From NCBI GenBank assembly GCA_964593905.1, contig CAZQLE010000043.1, positions 1-23,103 on the forward strand: DNA of 23,103 nt. The letters run 5' to 3'. The notes under the pieces were generated by a model. It was not told the DNA's origin. It saw nothing but the letters and a program-made list of their open reading frames with translations, and did no database searches. Position numbers and translations under genes: made by a program. Every line of letters begins with the position of its first letter. Within the stretch, counting starts at the first letter, position 1. Positions 1 to 8,300 of this stretch are shown here, piece after piece. Origin of the DNA: CAZQLE01 sp964593905. Lineage in GTDB: Bacteria; Chloroflexota; Anaerolineae; Anaerolineales; Anaerolineaceae.

Positions 1-26
1 GGTATTCGAGTCCAGGTCGAGGAGCA

Positions 27-63
27 AGCAGACCACCCGCGCGGGTGGTCTGCTTTTTGTTTT
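27..63 (+). terminator. Rho-independent terminator of an upstream gene
   Basis: A perfect 14-bp inverted repeat (27-40 against 41-54, AGCAGACCACCCGC and its complement) is followed by a T-rich tract (52-63). It would end a + strand transcript that enters from the left of the window. The 26 bases before it are too short to identify the gene they belong to. Confidence 0.85.
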
Positions 64-140
64 GGTTCGAGTTGTAGGGGGCGCAGATTGGCGCAGGGAT
101 ACTTCGCCTTCGGCTCGCTCTGCGCACTGTTGGCGCAGCA

Positions 141-345
141 TGACACGGGACGGGACTAAAGTCCACGTCATTCTGAACCGGTGCGTACAAGTAAAAGATC
201 GTGTCATTCTGAGCCGGTGTGCCGTGTTTTGTCGGCACAGCGTGCGAAGAATCCCTACCCATGCAGGCAGCGGCGAGGGTTTGCAGACCGGCGCAGTAAG
301 ACACGAATGACAGGCGCGCAGCGCGCGACGAATCTTATGGGGGAT
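141..345. repeat. degenerate interspersed repeat cluster, non-coding
   Basis: No credible gene lies between 64 and 515. This stretch contains two near-identical copies of GTCATTCTGA(A/G)CCGGTG starting at 167 and 203 (36 bp apart). A CGAAGAATC half lies at 245-253, and decayed pieces follow (CGAATGAC at 304, CGACGAATC at 327). It also holds small inverted repeats: GGACT/AGTCC at 153-164, and TGTGCCG/CGGCACA at 218-224 and 233-239. I recall 'GTCATTCTGAGC...GCGAAGAATC' repeats scattered in intergenic DNA of Chloroflexota and some other bacteria. That recollection, and not a search, is the basis for calling this a repeat family; the copies here look old and broken. Confidence 0.5.
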
Positions 346-359
346 GGCATGAACCGGGA

Positions 360-388
360 TTGATTCTCGCCGCTTTTTATACGATAAT
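360..388 (+). promoter_or_regulatory. probable sigma-70-type promoter of ppk2
   Basis: TTGATT (360-365) and GATAAT (383-388) are separated by exactly 17 bp, a good match to a vegetative promoter. Transcription would begin near 395 and leave a 5' leader of about 120 nt before the ppk2 start at 516. The TTG inside the -35 box also opens a longer reading frame into ppk2. A start there would lie upstream of the transcription start, so it can be discarded. Confidence 0.55.
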
Positions 389-515
389 CATAGCGGGTGG
401 ATACAGGTACTTTATCGGACTGAATGTGGACAACAAAGCAGGTTATCACCCTGGGTGTGAGCTTTTATTCACGCCAGTGTTTTTATATCCACGCATGGGG
501 TCTGAGGAGGTCGGA

Positions 516-1424
516 ATGAGTAATAAGAAAGACAAAGAAAAACCGGCGCCATCCGTTTCTGAAACGGACCATCACAGGCACAAAGCTGAAAAGGTCAAGC
601 CTGCTCCCGACGAAGCGCCCGCTGCCGCAGCAGAGGCCAAAAAGAACAACAAGATGAGCGAAAAGGATTACCTTCAGGAACTGGGCAAGCTGCAAATTGA
701 ACTGGTCAAATTGCAGGAATGGGTGAAGGCCAAAGGGTTGAAGATGGTGGTCATCTTTGAGGGCCGTGACGCTGCGGGTAAGGGCGGCTGCATCAAACGT
801 ATCACCGAAAGCCTGAACCCGCGCGTGGCGCGCGTGGTGGCGCTGCCGGTGCCTTCGCCGCGAGAGAAAACCCAGTGGTACTTTCAGCGCTACGTAGCCC
901 ACCTGCCGGCTGCGGGTGAAATTGTGCTTATGGACCGCTCGTGGTATAACCGCGCCGGGGTTGAGCATGTGATGGGCTTTTGCAGTGATGAAGAGTATCA
1001 AGAGTTTCTGCGCTCTTGCCCTGAATTTGAACGCATGCTGGTGCGTTCGGGGATCATTTTGATCAAATACTGGTTCTCGGTCAGCGATGAAGAACAGGAA
1101 CGCCGTTTTCGGGGCCGGTTGGAAGACCCCACCAAACGCTGGAAACTCAGCCCGATGGATATGGGTTCACGCACGCACTGGATCGAGTATTCCATGGCGA
1201 AAGATCAGATGTTTAAATACACGGATATCAAACAGGCCCCCTGGTGGGTGGTGAATTCGGATGATAAAAAACGGGCGCGGTTGAATTGCATTCACCATTT
1301 GCTCAGTCAGATCTCTTATGAAGACCTGACCCCCGAACCCATCACTCTGCCGCCGCGGCAGGAAGATTTTGGGTACGTGCGCCCGCCCATCACCGATCAG
1401 ACGTTTATCCCCGAAGTTTATTAG
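516..1424 (+). CDS. ppk2: polyphosphate kinase 2 (PPK2 family)
   Basis: This is a PPK2-family polyphosphate:nucleotide phosphotransferase of 302 residues. The family moves phosphate between polyphosphate and nucleoside mono- or diphosphates in the cytoplasm, for energy storage and nucleotide balance. The P-loop GRDAAGKGG lies at residues 83-91 (Lys89), the Walker B region VLMDRSWYNR around Asp140-Arg141, and the lid RRFRGRLEDPTKRWKLSPMD at 197-216. One kinase domain is present, as in short-form PPK2. The first 45 or so residues are a Lys/Ala/Pro-rich, probably disordered extension that is longer than usual. The start at 516 is chosen because GAGGAGG (504-510) sits 5 nt upstream and the conserved domain does not need the longer TTG-initiated frame from 360. 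The gene is monocistronic, with its own promoter and terminator. Substrate preference (AMP, ADP or GDP) cannot be decided by eye. Confidence 0.95.
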   Translation: MSNKKDKEKPAPSVSETDHHRHKAEKVKPAPDEAPAAAAEAKKNNKMSEKDYLQELGKLQIELVKLQEWVKAKGLKMVVIFEGRDAAGKGGCIKRITESLNPRVARVVALPVPSPREKTQWYFQRYVAHLPAAGEIVLMDRSWYNRAGVEHVMGFCSDEEYQEFLRSCPEFERMLVRSGIILIKYWFSVSDEEQERRFRGRLEDPTKRWKLSPMDMGSRTHWIEYSMAKDQMFKYTDIKQAPWWVVNSDDKKRARLNCIHHLLSQISYEDLTPEPITLPPRQEDFGYVRPPITDQTFIPEVY

Positions 1425-1452
1425 GGCCTATTACAACCGATATTTTCTGGCA

Positions 1453-1498
1453 AACTCCCTGCCGCCGAATTTAATAACAGCGGCGGCAGGGAGTTTTT
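1453..1498 (+). terminator. Rho-independent terminator after ppk2
   Basis: A 15-bp perfect stem (1453-1467 against 1481-1495) closes a 13-nt loop and runs into TTTTT at its 3' side. It lies 28 nt beyond the ppk2 stop codon and ends that transcript. Confidence 0.9.
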
Positions 1499-1574
1499 GC
1501 ATGTCTGTTTCGTTTTTTGCGGCAATCTAAACCCCCACTTAACCCATTTGGGAGATGAAAGTTTATTACCGGGC

Positions 1575-1583
1575 TGCTATGCT
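1575..1583 (+). promoter_or_regulatory. possible extended -10 promoter element
   Basis: TGC-TATGCT (1575-1583) resembles an extended -10 box, and no -35 match is visible at the usual distance. It is 35 nt upstream of the next gene and downstream of the ppk2 terminator, where a promoter is needed. The call rests on position as much as on sequence. Confidence 0.25.
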
Positions 1584-1617
1584 GTACTCATCATCATGAT
1601 TTTATGGAGGAATTCTC

Positions 1618-2493
1618 ATGCGTACTCGTTTACAGGGATGGAAGCGTTTTTTGGCCGGTGCAGCGGCCGTTTTGGCAGTCGTTGTGCTGGGTTTTGTGCT
1701 GGTTTTTTCCACCATTCATACCTATGGCGCCACAGCAGAAGAAGTGGCGCTGGAACTGCCGGGCGATGATCTGTACCCCGAACCGGTGGTCAACTGGACC
1801 CATGCAGTCACGATCGACGCCCCCGTGGGCGAGGTCTGGCCGTGGGTGATTCAGATGGGCGATGAGCGGGGCGGTTTTTACAGCTATACCTTTATCGAGA
1901 ATCTGGCGATGGGCAAGCGCGTGTATATCAACGCCAATGAAATTCACCCCGAATGGCAAAACCCTGTCCCCGGTGAAGGGATGATTCTGGACCTGTTCAA
2001 GTTCAAGGAATATGAGCCCGGTCGATATCTCATGGCCGCCATTGATGACCAGTATGGGCTGAGCTGGGTGTGGTGGCTTGTGCCGCAGGGAACCGACCAG
2101 ACACGCCTGATCGTGCGTATGAAAATTCAGACGCCGCAGGAATTTCAGAACCCGGTGTTGACTGCGGTGATGGATGCGGGCGGTTTTGTGATGGAAAAAG
2201 GAATGTTGGATGGGATTAAGCTGCGCGCGGAAGGCGGATGCAAGGCTGGCTGGGTGGAATATCTTGAGATTGGCATCTGGCTGAGCGTGTTGGTTGAAGG
2301 AATTGTGGCTGCGGTGCTGTATATGAAACGCAAAAACTGGCAGAAACCTCTGGCGGTGGGTCTGGCTGCGGTGGTGGTGTTGTTTGTGCTCACTTTTGTG
2401 CAGCCGGCCCTTCTGCTGCGCGGGCTGATGGTGCTGGCGCTGTTTGGCGGGTTATTCTGGGCGGCCGGAAAACCGGAGGATATCACCGCCTGA
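1618..2493 (+). CDS. membrane-anchored SRPBCC-like protein
   Basis: This 291-residue protein has one hydrophobic helix near the N-terminus (about 11-32), a middle domain (about 58-205), and three hydrophobic stretches at the C-terminus (about 216-235, 243-262 and 264-283). The middle domain opens with 'HAVTIDAPVGEVWPWVIQMG', the pattern of START/SRPBCC folds in which a strand leads into 'apveeVWpwl'. The following 'RGGFYSYTFIENL' is a conserved block of a recurrent uncharacterised SRPBCC subgroup. SRPBCC domains bind hydrophobic ligands in a deep cavity, but no ligand can be named here. The start is fixed by GGAGG (1606-1610) a few bases upstream. The gene stands alone between two terminators. 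The SRPBCC fold is a fair inference; the biochemical role is unknown. Confidence 0.75.
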   Translation: MRTRLQGWKRFLAGAAAVLAVVVLGFVLVFSTIHTYGATAEEVALELPGDDLYPEPVVNWTHAVTIDAPVGEVWPWVIQMGDERGGFYSYTFIENLAMGKRVYINANEIHPEWQNPVPGEGMILDLFKFKEYEPGRYLMAAIDDQYGLSWVWWLVPQGTDQTRLIVRMKIQTPQEFQNPVLTAVMDAGGFVMEKGMLDGIKLRAEGGCKAGWVEYLEIGIWLSVLVEGIVAAVLYMKRKNWQKPLAVGLAAVVVLFVLTFVQPALLLRGLMVLALFGGLFWAAGKPEDITA

Positions 2494-2507
2494 GCACTAC
2501 GGCTAAA

Positions 2508-2557
2508 GATAAAAAACCAGCGGGCGCAGTCTTGACTGCGCCCGCTGGTTTTTTATC
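2508..2557. terminator. bidirectional terminator between convergent genes
   Basis: A perfect 23-bp stem (2508-2530 against 2535-2557) with a CTTG loop is flanked by A6 on the left and T6 on the right, so it reads as a Rho-independent terminator on both strands. It ends the + strand SRPBCC gene (stop at 2493) and the - strand membrane-protein gene (stop at 2561). Confidence 0.92.
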
Positions 2558-2560
2558 TAT

Positions 2561-3304
2561 TTATCTGACAGCCGGCAGCACCGGACGGAGACTGGTGGCC
2601 TGCTGCCGGTAGAGCGCCCGGTAGGCGATGATGGCAATGGCTACATAGGCACAGGTCTTGGGGATCATCAACATCCCCAGCCAGGGGACGCGGGCGGCAA
2701 ACAGAATCACCGGTGCATAGAAGCTGAATGACACGGCAATCATCCCTGCGATCCAACGGAAGGTGGAATCGTGGACGGCTGCGGCATCGCGCAAAAGGAG
2801 CGCCATGATGCCCAGGCCCTGATAGGTCAGCAGGGCGTTGCGTAGCAGGCTCCAGCCATAGGGCGCGACGATTAAGTCCCACTGGTTCTGGGGGAAAGCC
2901 ATCATCACCAGGCGGATGAGACCGGCAGCCAGCAGCGAGCTGCCGAACCAGCCAAGCGGTTTGCCAAATCGGCGGCGCCAGATATCGACCAGCAGCATAT
3001 AGAAGAAGGTGACGGTGATTGCGGTTGACAGCGCCCCCAACCCGACCAGGCTGATGGGCATCCCAAAAAGAACCGGTTTGACCTCCAGCCCGCCCAGGGC
3101 ATAGGCAACAACACGAAACCCCACGTGTCCGGTATCGCCCAACGCCAGCAAGGCAAAGCACTGACGGATGCGGCGCGCAATCATCTGGTCGGGCGTGGCA
3201 ACCTGGTTTCGCTGTCGGATCATTAAAATCACCATGCCCCACACAACGATCAAGTACAGCAGGTTAAAGACGATCTCAACCCACATTCGCATGGCTTCGC
3301 TCAT
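2561..3304 (-). CDS. multi-pass membrane protein of unknown function
   Basis: This 247-residue protein is very hydrophobic, with about seven likely membrane helices spread over its length. Short positively charged loops such as RRIRQ and IWRRRFGK suggest cytoplasmic faces. I do not recognise a family. The start is set at ATG 3304, because GGAGG (3313-3309) lies 4 nt before it. A GTG six bases upstream would overlap the ribosome-binding site and is unlikely. The start lies inside the end of the preceding MFS gene (29-nt overlap), which indicates co-transcription and probably translational coupling. A role linked to the exporter is therefore a reasonable guess and no more. It ends 4 nt from the bidirectional terminator. 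Confidence 0.85.
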   Translation of the reverse strand: MSEAMRMWVEIVFNLLYLIVVWGMVILMIRQRNQVATPDQMIARRIRQCFALLALGDTGHVGFRVVAYALGGLEVKPVLFGMPISLVGLGALSTAITVTFFYMLLVDIWRRRFGKPLGWFGSSLLAAGLIRLVMMAFPQNQWDLIVAPYGWSLLRNALLTYQGLGIMALLLRDAAAVHDSTFRWIAGMIAVSFSFYAPVILFAARVPWLGMLMIPKTCAYVAIAIIAYRALYRQQATSLRPVLPAVR

Positions 3305-4568
3305 ATTCACCTCCGGGTTGTTGGGCGCGACTTCTGCTAAAGATTCGCAGTGCGGCGATCAGAGCCGCCGCCTGAATGACTGCCCCGCTCCAGAAAGAAA
3401 GGGTGCTGTAGAAATCGAAGGCTGCCCCGGCCCATAATGGCCCCACGCCCCGCCCCAGAGACTGGAAGGAGTTGTTCATACCCATTAATTCTCCCTGTCC
3501 GCTGGTGGCCTGCTTTGAAATGAGGGCGGTGACAGACGGCTGGAGTAAAACACTGCCGATGTTGAAAACAAGCGCGCTGAGAATCAGCAATGGGCGGGTC
3601 GGCGAGAGTGCCAGCCCGATAAACCCCAAAACACCAATCAACAGGCCCCCTTCGATCACCCTGGGTTCGCCGAAGCGGCGGGTTAAGGGGCCGATCAACA
3701 CCCCCTGTTGCACCACTGATACCAGGCCCATTGCGCCCATTAATAAACCGATCTGGCTGGGCCCCATTTGGAATTGCTGTTTGCCATATAATGATAGGAC
3801 TGATTCCATGTTTGCCAGCGCAAAAGCCAGAACAAAAGCCAGGATAAAAAGAAAACCCATTGGGCCGCGCAGGCTGTGCAGCATGACAGTCAGGCGCGAG
3901 CCGGAATTTGTTTGTGCGGCAGCCTGACGGCGTTTTTCGGCCGGGAGCGATTCGGGCAGGGCAAAGAAAATTAACGGGGTGGCTGCCAGTGCCAGCAACG
4001 CGCTGGCAAAAAAGGGAATGGACAGGTTGATGACTTCTCCATTGGATGGGTCAATGGTGGATTGCAACAAACCGGTTAATGCCGGTGGCAGCGCCGGGTT
4101 ATAATGGGTAAGAAACCCGCCCAGTGTTGGCCCGAGGATCATACCCAGCCCCATTGCAGCACCCATCATGCCCACGCCGCTGGAACGGTTTTCGGCGCTG
4201 GTGGTATCGGCCGTATAGGCCATGGCGGTTGGCAGCATGGCCGACGAAAGCACCCCGGCCAGAATGCGCACCGCAATAAACTGGCTCAGGTTTTGCGCCA
4301 GGCCCTGCAAGACAAAAGCGATGGCAAAACCCAGGCTGCCGATTAATAAGATGGGCTTGCGGCCGGCCCGGTCTGAAACCCGGCCCCAGATGGGGGCGAA
4401 GATAAACTGGGTAAATGAGTATAATGACATCATTAAACCCAGCGCGGTCCCCGACGCGTTAAAATGGGTGATGTAAAAGGGCATTAACGGGATGGCGATG
4501 CCGAAACCGAGCATGATGATGACCAGAGATGCAAAAAGGATGGCAACAGCAGATTTTTTTGTTTTCAT
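3276..4568 (-). CDS. MFS exporter, DHA1 (TetA/Bmr-like) type
   Basis: This is a 430-residue major facilitator transporter of the 12-helix drug:proton antiporter type in the cytoplasmic membrane. Motif A is GRVSDRAGRKP (62-72, loop 2-3). Motif B centres on Arg101 (AVRILAG). The antiporter-specific motif C in helix 5 is 'GMMGAAMGLGMILGPTLGG' (133-151). Motif C separates exporters from importers in this superfamily, so efflux is well supported, but the substrate is not readable. A large hydrophilic loop (about 205-225, EKRRQAAAQ) separates the two halves, as is normal. The gene is divergent from a marR gene and overlaps the membrane-protein gene downstream. Control by that MarR protein is the natural inference. 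The ATG at 4568 is preceded only by a weak purine stretch. Confidence 0.93.
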   Translation of the reverse strand: MKTKKSAVAILFASLVIIMLGFGIAIPLMPFYITHFNASGTALGLMMSLYSFTQFIFAPIWGRVSDRAGRKPILLIGSLGFAIAFVLQGLAQNLSQFIAVRILAGVLSSAMLPTAMAYTADTTSAENRSSGVGMMGAAMGLGMILGPTLGGFLTHYNPALPPALTGLLQSTIDPSNGEVINLSIPFFASALLALAATPLIFFALPESLPAEKRRQAAAQTNSGSRLTVMLHSLRGPMGFLFILAFVLAFALANMESVLSLYGKQQFQMGPSQIGLLMGAMGLVSVVQQGVLIGPLTRRFGEPRVIEGGLLIGVLGFIGLALSPTRPLLILSALVFNIGSVLLQPSVTALISKQATSGQGELMGMNNSFQSLGRGVGPLWAGAAFDFYSTLSFWSGAVIQAAALIAALRIFSRSRAQQPGGEYERSHANVG

Positions 4569-4655
4569 GCACTCAATATTCCCTGTTCGCGATTGCTAAA
4601 ATCTCTTGCGAAACATTGGCTTTTTTTGCCCCGGTGGTTCGGCTGCTTCGCAGGT

Positions 4656-4685
4656 TTGTAATTTAAGAGGCGCCAATTATTTAAT
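4656..4685 (+). promoter_or_regulatory. candidate promoter of the marR gene
   Basis: TTGTAA (4656-4661) and TTTAAT (4680-4685) are 18 bp apart in the 212-bp divergent region between the MFS and marR genes. The match is moderate, and the leader would be about 90 nt. I found no equally good promoter for the MFS gene on the other strand. Confidence 0.35.
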
Positions 4686-4729
4686 GTCTGTTAACTGTAA
4701 AACCGGTTCTGTGGTCTGTCAAGGAAAGA

Positions 4730-4744
4730 AAGACAACCTGTCTT
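4730..4744. promoter_or_regulatory. candidate MarR operator
   Basis: AAGACA-ACC-TGTCTT is a perfect 6-bp inverted repeat with a 3-bp centre, of the size and symmetry bound by dimeric winged-helix MarR proteins. It lies just upstream of the marR start and downstream of the proposed marR promoter. A related half (GTCTGTC, 4714-4720) and the small palindromes GTTAAC (4690-4695) and AACCGGTT (4701-4708) lie nearby. Confidence 0.4.
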
Positions 4745-4780
4745 GGGCTGGATAAACGTTTTTGTTGAGGGTGAAACAGC

Positions 4781-5239
4781 ATGAATCATACATCGGAAGA
4801 TCTGGCAAATATTCTCCTGGAATGGTCGGCGGTTTTTATGCGCCGGTCAATGCGAGAGTTTACCGCATACGCTCGTCGAACGGGCCTTTCAATGACGCAA
4901 ATGAATGTATTGATGCGCATTTATCACCGCGGGCCCTGTGAGATGAGCGAAATAGCCAGTTTGCTGCTAACTTCACCGGCTGCGGCCAGCCAATTGGTAG
5001 AGCGGATGATCCAACAGGATCTTGTGTATCGGGAAGAATCGACCACAGACCGGCGGGTGCGTCTGGTGCATATGACCGAAAATGCGCGTATGCAGGTGGA
5101 ACAATCCATTTATGCCCGCAGCGGCTGGGTGAAGATCCTTATGGATTCGCTGCCAGAAGATCAAAGACAGCCGGTGGCAGATGCACTGCGGTTGTTGACC
5201 GAGAAAGCCGTGCTGCTGGAAACCGGAGCGGATGCCTGA
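4781..5239 (+). CDS. MarR-family transcriptional regulator
   Basis: This 152-residue protein is the normal length for a MarR regulator. Helices before residue 35 and after 105 would form the dimer interface. The winged helix-turn-helix lies between them: 'LSMTQMNVLMRIYHRGPCEMSEIASLLLTSPAAASQLVERM' at about 36-76, then 'GLVYREE'-like 'DLVYREESTTDRRVRLVHMTE', where Asp90-Arg91-Arg92 is the conserved wing motif. MarR proteins usually repress a neighbouring transporter operon and are released by a small ligand. Here the divergent MFS exporter is the obvious target, together with marR itself. GAGGGTG (4767-4773) supports the ATG at 4781. The ligand is unknown. Confidence 0.93.
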   Translation: MNHTSEDLANILLEWSAVFMRRSMREFTAYARRTGLSMTQMNVLMRIYHRGPCEMSEIASLLLTSPAAASQLVERMIQQDLVYREESTTDRRVRLVHMTENARMQVEQSIYARSGWVKILMDSLPEDQRQPVADALRLLTEKAVLLETGADA

Positions 5240-5304
5240 AACAGGTTTTCTCGTCTGGCAGTGCGGCGGGCTGTTTGATTGGTGCGCCAACGGATTGATA
5301 AAGT

Positions 5305-5337
5305 AAAAGGACGGGCTTTGCGGCCCGTCCTTTTTTT
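5305..5337. terminator. bidirectional terminator between marR and the giant gene
   Basis: A 12-bp stem (AAAAGGACGGGC 5305-5316 against 5323-5334) with a 6-nt loop is followed by T7 on the + strand and has A4 opposite. It lies 66 nt after the marR stop and 21 nt beyond the stop codon of the - strand giant gene, so it can serve both. Confidence 0.88.
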
Positions 5338-5354
5338 GTTGCCTGTTGCGGTTT

Positions 5355-8300
5355 TTACTGAATGGTGATCTTGTTAATCGGGCTCCAGGGCGCGGTGTTG
5401 CCGGCCGCATCCACCGCCTGAATTGCCCAGTAGTACACCCCTGCGGCAAGTCTGGGCGGTTTGTAGCTCAGGGTCGGCAGACCGTTCACTTCGACCAGCG
5501 GGTTGCTCACCCCCGGGTTTTCAGACAGCACAAAGTTGTAGCGCGTCGCGCCCAGTACTGTCCTCCAGGTGAAGGTGGGAATGCCGGTGAAGACGGCGTT
5601 ATTGACCGGCGCCATGGTCGCGCCAGCGATGGCGGGCGGCGGGGTGGTATCCACCGTGTAGGTGAAGGCTGTGCTGTAGGCGCCCGGCTCACCCAGGCTG
5701 TTGATGACGCGCACACGCCAGTAGTAGATGCCATCGGTCGGGGCGACCCAGGCATTTAGCGTCGGATTGGTGAGAGCGGTAAAGCTCTGCACCAGGTTGC
5801 CGGGCTTTAGAAGCGTTGGGCCGCTAAAGGTGGCGTTGTTCGACACCTGCATTTCGTATTCGACCGCGTAGGCAGTGGTGCCCCAGGTGAAGACCGGGTT
5901 GGTCTCTTGCGAGATCGTGCGGTTGGCCGGGCCGGTTAGAACCGGTTTAACAGGGATCAGCGGATTCACCGTCAGGTTGCGGTCGTCTGAAAACTCACTG
6001 CTGTTGCCTACCGCGTCGGTGGCATTGACCCGCCAGTAATATTGATCTGGCGGCAGATTGGTGGCCCTAAAGCTGGTGGTGGTCAGACCGGGAACATCCA
6101 GCACCAGATTGCCGGGGTCGGTCAGGCTGAATACTTGCAGTTCGTATTGCTTAGCTCCTGCCGGGGCCTGCCAGGTGAAGGTGGGCAGACCGCGTACCAC
6201 GGCGTTGGCTGCGGGGAGCAGCAAATTGGGTTTGGCCGGGGGCTGGGTGTCGATGGTAAACGAGAAGGCTGCACTTTTTGCGCCGCACACTTCATCGCCG
6301 CCTGCATCGTGGCAGCCGCTGACCCGCCAGTAATAGGTCTTGTCGGGGTCTATCGTCACGAGCTGGTACGATTGCACGTTGCCTTCGACAGCGGTGGCAA
6401 CCAGGTACTGGGTGCTGGCGGCCGGGAAGGTTGCCAGATTGGAAACTTCCAGGTTGTAATACTCAGCATACAGCACCGCATTCCAGCGCAGCAGCGGCTC
6501 AATATCGCGCATGACAGCTTTGTTAAGCGGGGCAGTCAGCAGCGGTGTGGCGGGGATGGCCGAGAGAACTTCCACTTCGTAAGGCTCTGCCCAGGCCGAG
6601 CAGTTGCCGGCGATGTCGCAGGCGCGCGCAGTCCATTCATAGAAGCCGGGCTTTTGCCCCACGGCCGGTTTGTGGCTGGTGGTGGTCAGCGCCAGGGCGT
6701 CATAACGATAGGCCAGATCATCGATGCCGGTGATGGTCAGATCGTAATTCTTTACACCGGCCATCAGCCCCCAGCGATAGGTTGGCGTTCCGATGAAGGT
6801 CGCGCCATCCAGCGGGGCAGTCAGCACGGGTGCTGCGGGCGGGGTGGAATCAACGTTGAGGATGAAGACCGTGCTGGCCGGGCTGCACTTGAGGGTGGCC
6901 GGGGTCAGCGGGTCGCCATTGCAGGCTGTGACGCGCCAGTAGTACTTGCCGTCTGCCGGCAGCACCAGGGTGTAGGCCTGATCGTAGATCCACAGCCCTT
7001 CGAGTTCAGTGAAGAGGCCATCGTTGAAACTGGTATTGGCCGATACCTCCAGTTTGTAGAAGTCGGCGTAGGCCGCCGGGTTCCAGGTGAATTCTTGAAT
7101 CAGACTGGTGTTGTAGGCGTTGTTCTTGGGCCCAAGCTGCACCACGCGGGTTGGGACGATGGCGTTGATGGTGATGTCCCAGGGTGTGCTCCAGTCGCTC
7201 CAGTTGCCGGCCGCGTCGGCGGCGCGCACGGACCATTGATAATTGCCGGCTTCGCTCAACACGGGTTTGTAGCTGGTCACGGCCAGCACCGGTGAAAGCG
7301 CTACCGGGGTGGTGGGATCGGCGCCGTTGACAAACAGGCTGAACTGGTAAGACTTCGCCCCAAGCGACGGGTTCCAGATGAAGGTGGGTGTGCCGTTGAA
7401 GACCGCATTGTTCAGCGGCGTCTTTTGCAGCGGCGCGGCCGGGGGCAGAACATCGATGGTAAAGCTGGAGACTGCGCTCACCAGGCCGGGTAGATCATCG
7501 GCGTTGAAGGCGGTGACGCGCCAGTAATATTTATTCTCTCCCGGCTGGTAGAGATCGAGGATTAGCTGTTCGAGACCGGGCACATCGTGGGTCTGAACAT
7601 CGCTGGAGAAGTCGATCACCGGTGAGAGTTCCACGCGGTAGTAGGCAGCTTCATTGACTTTGTTCCAGGTTAGTTTGACAGCCGAGGCCTGGGTGGCGCC
7701 CAGCACAGCGGCGTTGACCGGGGCGGTCAGCACCGGTTTGCCGGGGATGACCTGATTGACATAGAAGGTATATTCAGCCGACCAGGGGCTGCAATTGCCG
7801 GCCGCATCGCAGGCCTGCACACGCCAGACATACCAGGCGAAGGGGGCCAGCGGGGCGGGTTTATACAGCGCGGCAGTCAGGCCGGTAAATTCGGTCCAGG
7901 TATCGCTGCCCTGTGGTTTCAGGTTCAAATTGTATTTTGTTGCGCCAGCAGCAACGCCCCAGCGGAATTGCGGTGTGCCGGGGGTGGTTGCCCCTTGCAG
8001 CGGGGCCTGCACCACGGGTGCAACCGGGGCGGTGGTATCCACCGTCAGGCTGCGCACGGCGCTCCACGGGCCGGGCAGGTTGTTGCCGTTCACTGCGCGC
8101 ACCCGCCAGTAATACAACCCGTCGGGCAGCGTGAACTGGGCGACGGTGGATGTGCCCTGTTTTTCGGCGCTGATGGTTGCAAAGGTGGCCGAGGTGGAGA
8201 GCTGGGTAATATAACCCGTGGCATAGTCAGACACGTACCACACCAGGTAGACCGGGTTGGCGTTCAGCAGAACTTTATCGGCCGGGGCAGTCAAAGTGAC

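Noticed and set aside
1..26. Possible tRNA 3' end (TTCGAGTCC resembles a T-loop)
   Set aside because: The expected G53-C61 pair and T-stem do not form, and no CCA follows. With only 26 bases visible it cannot be supported.
360..515. N-terminal extension of ppk2 from a TTG at 360
   Set aside because: The TTG is part of a good -35 box, so the codon would not be transcribed. A strong ribosome-binding site precedes the ATG at 516, and the extension has no PPK2 similarity.
6042..7295. Long + strand open frame (417 codons) opposite the giant gene
   Set aside because: It lies wholly antisense to the FnIII-like array. Its length follows from the GC-rich, repetitive codons of the real gene. The translation is Gly/Arg/Gln-rich low-complexity text with no domain.
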